Shown here piece after piece: positions 1-5,804 of a stretch of DNA of 5,881 bases. The translations under genes and the position numbers were made by a program. Positions within the stretch are counted from its first letter, which is position 1, and each line of letters begins with the position of its first letter. The DNA is taken from contig CAZAJS010000073.1 in assembly GCA_964485635.1 (NCBI GenBank), forward strand, positions 1 through 5,881, written 5' to 3'. The notes beneath the pieces are model-generated. The model searched no databases and was not told the DNA's origin. It saw only the letters and a list, made by a program, of their open reading frames with translations. Source of the DNA: CAZAJS01 sp964485635. Its GTDB lineage: Bacteria > Pseudomonadota > Gammaproteobacteria > Francisellales > Francisellaceae.

Positions 1-41
1 ATGATGCAAAGTGAAATGCATTTATCGTCAATGGCTAATGT

Positions 42-936
42 TTAAAATTGTTTTTGAGCTAAAATTTTTCCAAACATGCCTTGTCTTGGCAAACCACTGT
101 CCCCTTGTTTGTGAAGTTGACCTGGCTTTTCTGTATATTCAATAATTGACCATCCGTTATTTTGATAAAAGTGGTACAATTCTTCTTTTTGAGCTAAATA
201 AGAAAAGCTTTTAGGATAGTCATAAGGATCAGTTTGAATTGGCAAAATTAAGCAATGCATGCCTCCAATCGCTGTGATGGATTGAAGCTGAGTTAATAAT
301 GATTGAATATTTTCTGGATGTAAAAATTGTAATGCCACGGTTGAATAAATGAAATCAAATTGTTGATTTTTTATTTCAAGTGCGTGATTTAAGTCATGGC
401 AATAGGTTGTGATATTCAGCAATTGTTCTTGTTGAGCAATGGTCTGAATTTTGTCAAGTGCTTGTTGGTTGTTATCAATACCAATTACATGATGGCCAGC
501 TAAGGCAAAATATAAGGGATTGCGACCGGAGCCACATCCGATATCTAAAATGTTCATGATATCTCGTTGATCAAAATAAGTTTGATAAATATTCCATAAA
601 TCATGATGAATCGGTGCTAAAGCATATTTTTTTTCAAAATAACGATGTGGATAACAGTAAAATGTCAAGGTTGCTTCAAATTGATCGCTGGTTTCTTTTA
701 TTTGATGCCACACCGACGGTGGACTGGTTAATGGCAGTGACTGTGCGGTAAGTGTATGGTNNNNNNNNNNCATCTAAAAAAAGAAACTCAATACTTCCAT
801 GATGCACCGTTAACTCGGCCCATGTTCCTTCTTTAGTACTATGCTGCTTTAAAAAGACGCTTAAGTTTTTGTTATGATTGAGTTGAATTTGTTTGTAGGC
901 TTTTAAATGTTTAAGATCAATTTGACAATGTGGCAT
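42..936 (-). CDS. tehB: Tellurite resistance methyltransferase TehB, interrupted by an assembly gap
   Basis: TehB is a cytoplasmic SAM-dependent methyltransferase linked to detoxification of tellurite and related oxyanions. Both halves match Haemophilus-type TehB as I remember it. The first 55 residues (936-771) carry the DUF1971/TehB N-terminal domain, with the family-like stretch KEGTWAELTVHHGSIEFLF. After the gap, the domain ends in VWHQIKETSDQFEATLTFYC and the methyltransferase begins. It shows SAM motif I (ILDIGCGSGRN), an acidic GID after the second strand, YSTVALQFL, and a C-terminal GQLHKQG. The halves lie in different frames across the 10 Ns. The known bases (166 before the gap, 719 after it) total 885, which is divisible by three, so a real gap of 3n bases restores one gene. 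By alignment to Haemophilus about eight residues span the join. The ATG at 936 follows GAGGGA (943-948) at 6 bases, a good ribosome binding site. An authentic frameshift cannot be excluded, but the gap is the simpler cause. Confidence 0.88.
761..770. other. Assembly gap (10 Ns) inside tehB
   Basis: Ten unresolved bases lie between the two halves of tehB. The round number suggests a scaffolding placeholder, not a measured length. Frame arithmetic and comparison with Haemophilus TehB suggest the true gap is a multiple of three and probably nearer 20 bases. Confidence 0.95.
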
Positions 937-971
937 ATTAGACTTCCCTCTAGCAGATTGATGGCTGCGTT

Positions 972-980
972 AGTATACCA
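972..980 (-). promoter_or_regulatory. Extended -10 promoter of tehB
   Basis: Read on the minus strand, the sequence is TGGTATACT: a TG-n element directly before TATACT (5 of 6 to the sigma-70 -10). No good -35 hexamer lies 16-18 bases upstream, as is usual for extended -10 promoters. Transcription would start near 965, giving a leader of about 29 bases that contains the tehB ribosome binding site. This is inferred from sequence only. Confidence 0.45.
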
Positions 981-1101
981 TACATTTTGCACTCATCCGA
1001 TTGACTGAATCTCTAAATAATGATTCACGGGGTGGGGTCATTGATTAGCGATGTATGTTAGCTTGATGATGTAGTGATTAGTGATTTAATGCCATATCCA
1101 T

Positions 1102-1215
1102 TCATTGGGCGAAGCTAACATCGACATTAATTGCGGCAATAACATTAGGAAGACTGCCGACTAATGTTCCAATGCCACTGATGTTCGCACTAAAGGCAAT
1201 ACCTAATAAAATATT
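1102..1215 (-). pseudogene. Relic of a DASS/SLC13 family anion transporter
   Basis: Minus-strand translation from 1215 gives NILLGIAFSANISGIGTLVG followed by SLPNVIAAINVDVSFAQ and a TGA at 1104-1102. This resembles the conserved loop of divalent anion:sodium symporters (citrate, succinate and sulfate carriers), where LLGIAxSAxIGGxGTLxGxPPN is typical. The usual second G is S here, and the first P of PPN is L. The frame is closed upstream by a TAA at 1224-1222 inside wrbA. It has no start codon or ribosome binding site, and it is under 40 residues where the family has more than 400. After the TGA the frame continues MDMALNH to a TAA at 1080-1078. I recall family members having a Trp followed by hydrophobic residues here, so the TGA may be a mutated TGG. 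Most of the gene must have been deleted, with the left junction close to the wrbA stop. The family call rests on memory of the motif. Confidence 0.65.
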
Positions 1216-1804
1216 ATGTTTTTAGCTGTTTCGCCAATGATACCAAACGAGCACCAAAAGCATGGCAAATAGCAATTTCATCTTCTGATAAAGCTTGATC
1301 AGCATGAATTCCATTATAATGCGATGGGCCATAAGGGGTCCCACCCGTATTGGTTTGTTGCAATGCTGCTTCACTATAAGGCACGCCTGCTAAGACAGCC
1401 CCATGATGGAATAATGGAATCATCATTGACAACAGCGTGCTTTCTTGGCCGCCGTGCATTGAGCCTGTGGAGGTAAAAACACCGGCTGGCTTATTAATTA
1501 AAGTGCCCTCTAACCATAAATCGGTCAGCCCATCAATAAAATATTTCAGCGGGGCAGCAATATTACCAAATCGAGTTGGACTGCCAATGATCACCCCATC
1601 ACATTGCTTCAGATCTTCTTTCGTGATATATGGAGCTCCTTCATCAGGAATAGATGGTTGTGTTTGCTCACAATTAGCTGAAACTTCTGGCACCGTCCTC
1701 AAGAGAGTCTCTCCTCCCGCTTGGGTAATGCCTTGGGCAATTTTTTCAGCCATGCGCTTGGTAGAACCGGTGCGACTGTAGTACAGTATGAGTATTGTTG
1801 TCAT
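1214..1804 (-). CDS. wrbA: NAD(P)H:quinone oxidoreductase WrbA
   Basis: WrbA is a cytoplasmic flavoprotein that uses NAD(P)H and FMN for two-electron reduction of quinones, which avoids semiquinone radicals. At 196 residues it has nearly the length of E. coli WrbA (198). The flavodoxin fold is clear: first strand and phosphate loop SRTGST (10-15), FMN-isoalloxazine loop SPTRFGN (75-81), STGSMHGGQEST (112-123), a His pair at 133-134, and GGTPYG (154-159). All hallmark motifs are intact. The ATG at 1804 is preceded by AAGGAG (1813-1818) with 8 bases between, so the start is secure. Its start codon lies 14 bases from that of divergent yihY, so its own promoter must lie inside the yihY coding sequence; I could not pick a convincing one. 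No terminator hairpin follows the stop, where a transporter relic begins at once. Confidence 0.95.
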   Translation of the reverse strand: MTTILILYYSRTGSTKRMAEKIAQGITQAGGETLLRTVPEVSANCEQTQPSIPDEGAPYITKEDLKQCDGVIIGSPTRFGNIAAPLKYFIDGLTDLWLEGTLINKPAGVFTSTGSMHGGQESTLLSMMIPLFHHGAVLAGVPYSEAALQQTNTGGTPYGPSHYNGIHADQALSEDEIAICHAFGARLVSLAKQLKT

Positions 1805-1807
1805 AAT
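1799..1807 (+). promoter_or_regulatory. Possible extended -10 promoter for yihY
   Basis: TGTCATAAT reads as TG-n plus CATAAT, 5 of 6 to the -10 consensus. It overlaps the start of wrbA. Transcription would begin near 1812-1815, only 4-7 bases before the yihY ATG, giving a nearly leaderless message. That would fit the lack of a Shine-Dalgarno sequence. No good -35 is visible, and the predicted start bases are mostly pyrimidines, so the call is tentative. Confidence 0.3.
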
Positions 1808-1818
1808 TAAAGCTCCTT

Positions 1819-3015
1819 ATGATGTTAAAAGAAAAGTTTCTGGGACTCTGGTTACGTTTTCTGACTTATTGGTCTTGGGTATTCAAACAGTATAGCAGGC
1901 TGGGCTGTTTAACAAAAGCAGCCTCTTTAGCGTTGACAAGTTTGTTTGCATTAGTTCCATTATTATTAGTGGTTTTCTCAATTTTGCGCTTATTACCAGG
2001 GTTTGAATCTATTCAGGGTCAAGTTGAAAATTTTATTTTAAATAATTTAGCTCCAGCGGCCGGACAAGCGTTAGTTAATCGTTTAGATTTATTTACGAGC
2101 ACAACCGCTGGCTTACCATTGATGTCAACATTAACTTTATTTATCACGAGTTTGTTAATGATGCGAGGGGTTGAGCGTGTTTTGAATGAAATTTGGCAAG
2201 CACGTCAAAAACGACCGTGGATATCGGCATTCTTATTATACTGGACAGTTTTGACATTAGGCCCATTGCTCTTAGGCGGCGGGATTGCAGCAAGCTCCTA
2301 TGTATTGTCCTTACGTTGGATTGATGAAGTTTCAACGAATATGATAACGGTATTGCTATTAAGCTGGTTACCTTTTTTATTGAATGTTTTAATGTTTACT
2401 TTTGTTTATACGGTTGTACCACACGTACGTGTTAAAATTAAGCATGCTTTATTAGGCGCTTTAATCACGGCTGTTTTATTTCAAATTGCCCGAGGTATTT
2501 TTTCTTGGTATGTGTTTGCTTTGCCCACATACCAGCTTATTTATGGCACTTTAGCTTTAATTCCGATCTTTATTTTATGGATTGTTATTTCATGGCAATT
2601 GTTTTTATTAGGTGCGGTATGTGTTCATGGATTTGAGTTGACAAACCATCAAAAATTAAACCAAACCATGAGTCCTTTTGAGGCAACTGTTATCATCCTT
2701 AAAAAATTACATCAAGCTCAATTAACGAGACAAAATTATGATGAACGTCAATTGTTTCAACATTGTTCGCAAGTGCCTTACCAATATTTAAAACAAGGAC
2801 TTGCTAGTTTAATTGAGTATCATTACGTCGAAGTTTCTGAAAATGGATTAGTGCTCAACTGTCATGTTGAACGAGAAACATTAAAAAATTTATATGAAAA
2901 TTTGCAATTATATTTAGGACTTGATGAAAACATTGATCAACAAGTTGATTTTACATCGATCAAAGCATCGATGCAAAATCTTTTAAATCAACCATTAAGT
3001 GCGGTCTTCAAATGA
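1819..3015 (+). CDS. yihY: YihY/UPF0761 family inner membrane protein
   Basis: This is an inner membrane protein of the YihY family (once misnamed ribonuclease BN, Rbn), with no settled biochemical role. The 398 residues contain about six hydrophobic helices, near 36-58, 98-118, 136-163, 176-201, 210-232 and 238-268. Stretches close to E. coli YihY include SLFALVPLLLVVFS (41-54), YWTVLTLGPLLLGG (141-154), SSYVLSLRW (159-167) and YQLIYGTLALIPIF (238-251). E. coli YihY is about 290 residues; the extra 120 residues (275-398) form a soluble, charged tail that I expect to be cytoplasmic. As I recall, such tails occur in some other gammaproteobacterial members. The start is one of two adjacent ATGs (1819 or 1822). 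Neither has a Shine-Dalgarno sequence: the preceding bases, AGCTCCTT, are the reverse of wrbA's own site. The 3' end overlaps the convergent FMN-binding gene by 21 bases. Confidence 0.93.
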   Translation: MMLKEKFLGLWLRFLTYWSWVFKQYSRLGCLTKAASLALTSLFALVPLLLVVFSILRLLPGFESIQGQVENFILNNLAPAAGQALVNRLDLFTSTTAGLPLMSTLTLFITSLLMMRGVERVLNEIWQARQKRPWISAFLLYWTVLTLGPLLLGGGIAASSYVLSLRWIDEVSTNMITVLLLSWLPFLLNVLMFTFVYTVVPHVRVKIKHALLGALITAVLFQIARGIFSWYVFALPTYQLIYGTLALIPIFILWIVISWQLFLLGAVCVHGFELTNHQKLNQTMSPFEATVIILKKLHQAQLTRQNYDERQLFQHCSQVPYQYLKQGLASLIEYHYVEVSENGLVLNCHVERETLKNLYENLQLYLGLDENIDQQVDFTSIKASMQNLLNQPLSAVFK

Positions 3016-4614
3016 GTTTGATTGTGCGTTGCGCCAGAAAGGTGCTAGTTGATCAGGAATCGATTGGTCATTATGATCAAGTAAGCTACCCGGTGTGGCA
3101 TAGTGATAAATTGATTCAAGTGAGGCCACTGTATTTGTGCCTGTACGTCGCATAATACGCGAAGCCTTAATGTCCAGCGGTGAGTTAAAGCCCATGCCGC
3201 CAACAATTTCTAAAAAGCTTTTAATGGTTTTATCATGGAAATGATATACACGAGTTTTTTTATCTTCTACATTTAATGCACGAATAAGACGTTTCTTTTG
3301 TGTGGCAACACCAACTGGGCAGGTATTAGTATTGCACGTGCGTGATTGAATACAGCCAACCGCCATCATCATTGGTCGAGCCACGTTAATCATATCCGCC
3401 CCAATGGCCATCCGCTTAACCATATCGAATCCAGTCACATGTTTGCCACTGGCAATAATACGAATATATTGGCGGATATTACATCCAACCAATGCGTTAT
3501 GGACAAAGGCTAATGCGTCTTCTAGAGGCAGACCTAAATAGTTTGTAAACTCAGCAGGTGCTGCACCGGTGCCACCTTCAGCGCCATCCACTGTGATAAA
3601 GTCAGGGTAAACTTCTGTTTTCAGCATGGCTTTACAAATGGCTAAAAATTCTGTTTTTCGACCAATTGCCAATTTAAATCCAACGGGTTTTCCATCCGTT
3701 AATTCACGGAGTTTTGTCAAAAAGTGACATAGTTCTTCTGGCGTGGAAAATGCTTTATGCGTCGGAGGTGAAATGACATCTTCGCCAAGAGGTACATCAC
3801 GAATGGCCGCGATTTCTTTAGATAGCTTTTCTTTAGGCAAAACGCCACCATGAGATGGTTTTGCACCTTGTGACATTTTGATTTCAATCATTTTGACTGA
3901 TTCATGGCTAGCTTTTTGTTTGAACTTTTCAGGATCAAAGTTGCCATCATGAGTACGGAATCCAAAATACCCTGTTCCAATTTGTAGAACAACATCACCA
4001 CCTTGCAAGTGGTACTCCGTTAAGCCACCTTCACCCGTATTTTGGTAAAAATTACCCATTTTTGCCCCTTTATTAATCGCCATGACCGCATTTTTAGATA
4101 ATGCGCCAAAGCTCATGGCTGAAGCATTTAAGTGGGAGGCTGAATAGGGTTGTTTACATAAATGGTTACCAACTGTAATCCGGTCTTCTACTTCTTTATG
4201 AGGTTTTGCTGCTAATGAATGCAATCCCCATTCATAACCAACTGTGTTAATATCATGTTCTGTTCCAAATGCCAGCGTGTCTTCTGCTTTTTTAGCACGA
4301 GAGTAAATTAAGGAACGTTGTTGTCGGTTATAAGGTCGTTCACTGGTATCCGTGGCAACAAAGTACTGTTGAATTTCTGGACGAAAAAACTCTAAAATAT
4401 AACGCATATGTCCTAAAATAGGAAAGTTGCGTAAAATTGTGTGTTTGCGTTGCAGCAGGTCATAAATCGCGATTAAGCCAAGTGAACCAAACACTAAAAT
4501 AAGCCATCCATAAACCCACCAAGGGTCGGCATGGACTAGCAGTAATAAAGCAATAACGGCTGCAACAAAGGCAATTAATAAAATGCCAAAGCCCAAATAC
4601 CATTTTCTACGCAT
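2995..4614 (-). CDS. Membrane-anchored FMN-binding glutamate synthase family protein
   Basis: This 539-residue protein carries the central and FMN-binding domains of the glutamate synthase large subunit (Glu_synthase family) but no glutamine amidotransferase and no GXGXG domain. Two hydrophobic helices (about 6-28 and 31-52) anchor it in the inner membrane. Conserved segments are SAMSFGALS (165-173), QNTGEGG (191-197), IKMSQGAKPSHGGVLP (245-260), the FMN loop TVDGAEGGTGAAP (341-353) and RIIASGKHVTG (385-395). Cysteines 421, 427 and 432 form the C-x5-C-x4-C ligand set of the [3Fe-4S] cluster, ending CPVGVATQ. The redox core therefore looks functional. The family's substrate is not known to me; glutamate synthesis cannot be assumed, because the ammonia-producing domain is missing. 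The ATG at 4614 is chosen over a TTG at 4656 because it has a GAGGAT site and because the likely transcription start is near 4655. The gene ends inside the convergent yihY. Confidence 0.93.
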   Translation of the reverse strand: MRRKWYLGFGILLIAFVAAVIALLLLVHADPWWVYGWLILVFGSLGLIAIYDLLQRKHTILRNFPILGHMRYILEFFRPEIQQYFVATDTSERPYNRQQRSLIYSRAKKAEDTLAFGTEHDINTVGYEWGLHSLAAKPHKEVEDRITVGNHLCKQPYSASHLNASAMSFGALSKNAVMAINKGAKMGNFYQNTGEGGLTEYHLQGGDVVLQIGTGYFGFRTHDGNFDPEKFKQKASHESVKMIEIKMSQGAKPSHGGVLPKEKLSKEIAAIRDVPLGEDVISPPTHKAFSTPEELCHFLTKLRELTDGKPVGFKLAIGRKTEFLAICKAMLKTEVYPDFITVDGAEGGTGAAPAEFTNYLGLPLEDALAFVHNALVGCNIRQYIRIIASGKHVTGFDMVKRMAIGADMINVARPMMMAVGCIQSRTCNTNTCPVGVATQKKRLIRALNVEDKKTRVYHFHDKTIKSFLEIVGGMGFNSPLDIKASRIMRRTGTNTVASLESIYHYATPGSLLDHNDQSIPDQLAPFWRNAQSNSFEDRT

Positions 4615-4620
4615 ATTGAT

Positions 4621-4626
4621 ATCCTC
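4621..4626 (-). promoter_or_regulatory. Ribosome binding site fixing the start at 4614
   Basis: GAGGAT on the minus strand lies 6 bases before the ATG at 4614-4612. It supports that start over the in-frame TTG at 4656, which has no such site and would add 14 polar residues before the first membrane helix. Confidence 0.75.
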
Positions 4627-4661
4627 GTTTTTTGATTGTGTTTTTATATATTTCAAATAGC

Positions 4662-4691
4662 ATCATAACAGAATTACTTAATAATAGACAA
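4662..4691 (-). promoter_or_regulatory. Sigma-70 type promoter of the FMN-binding gene
   Basis: On the minus strand TTGTCT (4691-4686; 4 of 6 to the -35) is followed after 18 bases by TATGAT (4667-4662; 5 of 6 to the -10). Transcription would start near 4655, leaving a leader of about 41 bases with the GAGGAT ribosome binding site. Spacing and position are good; activity is inferred. Confidence 0.5.
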
Positions 4692-4722
4692 TGTGTGTTT
4701 GTTAATTTAATTTTAAGGTAGA

Positions 4723-4737
4723 TCTTAGCTGCTAAGA
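4723..4737. promoter_or_regulatory. 15-base palindrome, possible operator
   Basis: TCTTAGC-T-GCTAAGA is a perfect inverted repeat with 7-base arms and a single central base. It lies between the two divergent promoters of this spacer. Its form suits binding of a dimeric repressor or activator, but I do not recognise the regulator. The symmetry is seen directly; the role is inferred. Confidence 0.4.
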
Positions 4738-4742
4738 AAGAG

Positions 4743-4758
4743 TGGTTAATAATAACCA
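4743..4758. promoter_or_regulatory. Second palindrome, overlapping a candidate -35
   Basis: TGGTTA-ATAA-TAACCA has perfect 6-base arms around 4 bases. Its centre is about 20.5 bases from that of the palindrome at 4723-4737, close to two turns of the helix, so proteins on both would face the same side. It covers the -35 position for the TATAAT at 4765-4770. The two palindromes do not share a half-site sequence. Confidence 0.35.
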
Positions 4759-4770
4759 GTTGCATATAAT
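4743..4770 (+). promoter_or_regulatory. Candidate promoter of the DUF6629-type gene
   Basis: A perfect -10, TATAAT (4765-4770), follows a weak -35, TGGTTA (4743-4748; 3 of 6), with 16 bases between. Transcription would start near 4777, leaving a leader of about 117 bases. A perfect TTGACA at 4776-4781 also lies here, but the sequence 17 bases beyond it (TAGCCT) is a poor -10. Either could be the true promoter, possibly helped by a regulator bound at the palindromes. Confidence 0.4.
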
Positions 4771-4830
4771 CTCATTTGACACTAAAGGGTTTATTGCGTA
4801 GCCTAAAATCCGTAATACTTTTACATGATG

Positions 4831-4861
4831 ACCATTTTTAGCCAATGTGCTAAATAATGGT
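4831..4861 (+). promoter_or_regulatory. Hairpin in the leader of the DUF6629-type gene
   Basis: ACCATTTTTAGC (4831-4842) pairs with GCTAAATAATGGT (4849-4861), giving 12 base pairs with one bulged T and a six-base loop, CAATGT. TTTT follows only partly (GGTTTTAAC). It could be a weak attenuator, an mRNA-stabilising stem or a protein-binding site. The stem is AT-rich and the T-run short, so I do not call it a terminator. It ends 19 bases before the ribosome binding site AAAGGGA (4880-4886). Confidence 0.4.
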
Positions 4862-4893
4862 TTTAACGGGAAACAAAACAAAGGGATGCCATT

Positions 4894-5589
4894 ATGTGTT
4901 TTTCTGCTTCAGCGAGCTTTACTGCAGCTAGTTTTTTGGTTCCAGCGGGTATTTATTGCATTTACTCAGCCTGGGAATTAAAACGTCATCATTATTTTAT
5001 GCTAGCATTTGTGCCAGTATTTTTTGGAATTCAGCAAGCAATTGAAGGGGGGGTGTGGCTATCGATGGCCGCTAACTCAGAATATTGGCGACAGATATTT
5101 TCCGTGGGTTTTGTCTTTTTCTCACATTTTTGGTGGCCATTTTGGATTCCATTAGCTGCTTACTTTATTGCACGGAATCGACGCTGTTCCCGGGCCTATA
5201 TTAAACTAGGGTTCGCGGTTGTTGGATTCGGATTAGGGTTAGCTGGATTTATTCCATTTTTATATGATGGCAATATGGTCCAAACCAATATGTGTGCTAA
5301 CTCAATTCAGTATAATTATCAAACCATCTACGATGGATTGGTTGGAACATCGATTCCGAAATATATGTATATCGCGATTATCATTTTACCATTGTTAATC
5401 AGTCGGGATTGGGCATTGAAAATTTTAGGCGGTTTGATCTTTCTTAGTGTCGTGGCAACCTTCTTGTTTTATAGTTATGCCTTTAACTCTGTTTGGTGCT
5501 TTTTCTCAGCAGTTATTTCAATGTATATCATTTATATCATTCGTCGGAAAAAAGACCATGGGCGTAATTTTGAAGTGGTTGAGGAATAA
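4894..5589 (+). CDS. DUF6629-type multi-pass membrane protein of unknown function
   Basis: This 231-residue, highly hydrophobic protein starts with the striking MCFSASASF characteristic of the DUF6629 family. About seven membrane helices can be drawn, near 8-26, 34-56, 66-93, 104-124, 156-172, 174-192 and 198-216, with a charged cytoplasmic-type tail (RRKKDHGRNFEVVEE). Further family-like marks are QQAIEGGVWLS (47-57) inside helix 2, with a buried Glu, and SVWCFFSA (199-206) in the last helix. Cysteines at 2, 22, 98, 133 and 202 are spread along the chain. There is no recognisable enzymatic motif, and no function is known to me. The ATG at 4894 has AAAGGGA ending 7 bases upstream, so the start is good. 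It stands alone on its strand, behind a long leader with a hairpin and two palindromes, which suggests regulated expression. No clear terminator follows the TAA. Confidence 0.85.
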   Translation: MCFSASASFTAASFLVPAGIYCIYSAWELKRHHYFMLAFVPVFFGIQQAIEGGVWLSMAANSEYWRQIFSVGFVFFSHFWWPFWIPLAAYFIARNRRCSRAYIKLGFAVVGFGLGLAGFIPFLYDGNMVQTNMCANSIQYNYQTIYDGLVGTSIPKYMYIAIIILPLLISRDWALKILGGLIFLSVVATFLFYSYAFNSVWCFFSAVISMYIIYIIRRKKDHGRNFEVVEE

Positions 5590-5780
5590 TAATATTAGGC
5601 TCATTGATTCTACGCTTTAAGTGATTTGATTCATACTTCATGGCAAAGCATAGAAAGTTATTGCATATCACTAAAATCTAATTTAAGGGGATTGCTTTTT
5701 CTTTATCAAATGACCCTTTATTATTCCACGGCACAATTGCTAGGATTTCATTCAGTTTTGTGCCAAAATAGGGGGTATCC
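5590..5780. other. Intergenic stretch without recognisable gene
   Basis: No gene is supported between the DUF6629-type stop and the leader of the next gene. The clearest structure is an inverted repeat, GGCACAA (5730-5736) with TTGTGCC (5758-5764), enclosing 21 bases. It is not followed by a T-run on either strand, so it is not a terminator, and a regulatory role is only possible. I could not find a convincing promoter for the downstream gene. Confidence 0.5.
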
Positions 5781-5798
5781 ATGATCAAAAATGAATGA
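5781..5798 (+). CDS. Five-codon leader ORF or interrupted start of the next gene
   Basis: AGGGGG (5770-5775) lies 5 bases before ATG at 5781, the best translation start in this area. The frame reads MIKNE and stops at TGA (5796-5798). It is the same frame as the epimerase-like gene, whose first usable codons are TTG 5802 and ATG 5805. Either it is a tiny leader peptide coupled to the next gene, or it is the original start cut off by a nonsense change. The sequence alone cannot decide. Confidence 0.3.
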   Translation: MIKNE

Positions 5799-5804
5799 AA
5801 ATTG

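Noticed and set aside
1..45. Plus-strand frame from the left edge, ending NV-stop at 43-45, possibly the C-terminus of a convergent upstream gene.
   Set aside because: Only 14 codons are visible, with no family signature and five Met residues; it could be chance. It would overlap the tehB stop by two bases.
1072..1085. Perfect tandem TAGTGAT x2.
   Set aside because: Two copies of a 7-base unit in an AT-rich spacer are not enough to call a repeat element.
1001..1100. Possible insertion-sequence remnant near the GGGGTGGGGTC stretch.
   Set aside because: No terminal inverted repeats, target duplication or transposase motif could be found in any frame.
1055..1121. Ten-base inverted repeat ATGTTAGCTT / AAGCTAACAT.
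   Set aside because: The arms are 47 bases apart and one lies inside the transporter relic; no T-run follows. Probably chance.
1437..1781. Open frame on the plus strand opposite wrbA.
   Set aside because: It lies wholly antisense to a well-supported gene and has no family features and no ribosome binding site.
2144..2335. Open frame on the minus strand opposite yihY.
   Set aside because: It is antisense to conserved membrane segments of YihY, with basic low-quality composition typical of shadow frames.
4612..4656. TTG start at 4656 for the FMN-binding protein, adding 14 residues.
   Set aside because: It has no Shine-Dalgarno, sits at or before the likely transcription start, and the internal ATG has a good GAGGAT site.
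5678..5782. Minus-strand ORF of 34 codons beginning MDTPYFGTKLNE.
   Set aside because: Composition looks protein-like, but there is no ribosome binding site and no family I recognise, and it is short enough to be chance.
1102..5798. Reassignment of TGA to tryptophan, suggested by in-frame TGA in the transporter relic and at the epimerase start.
   Set aside because: All intact genes here use TGG for Trp with no internal TGA, and yihY ends at a TGA, so the standard code applies.
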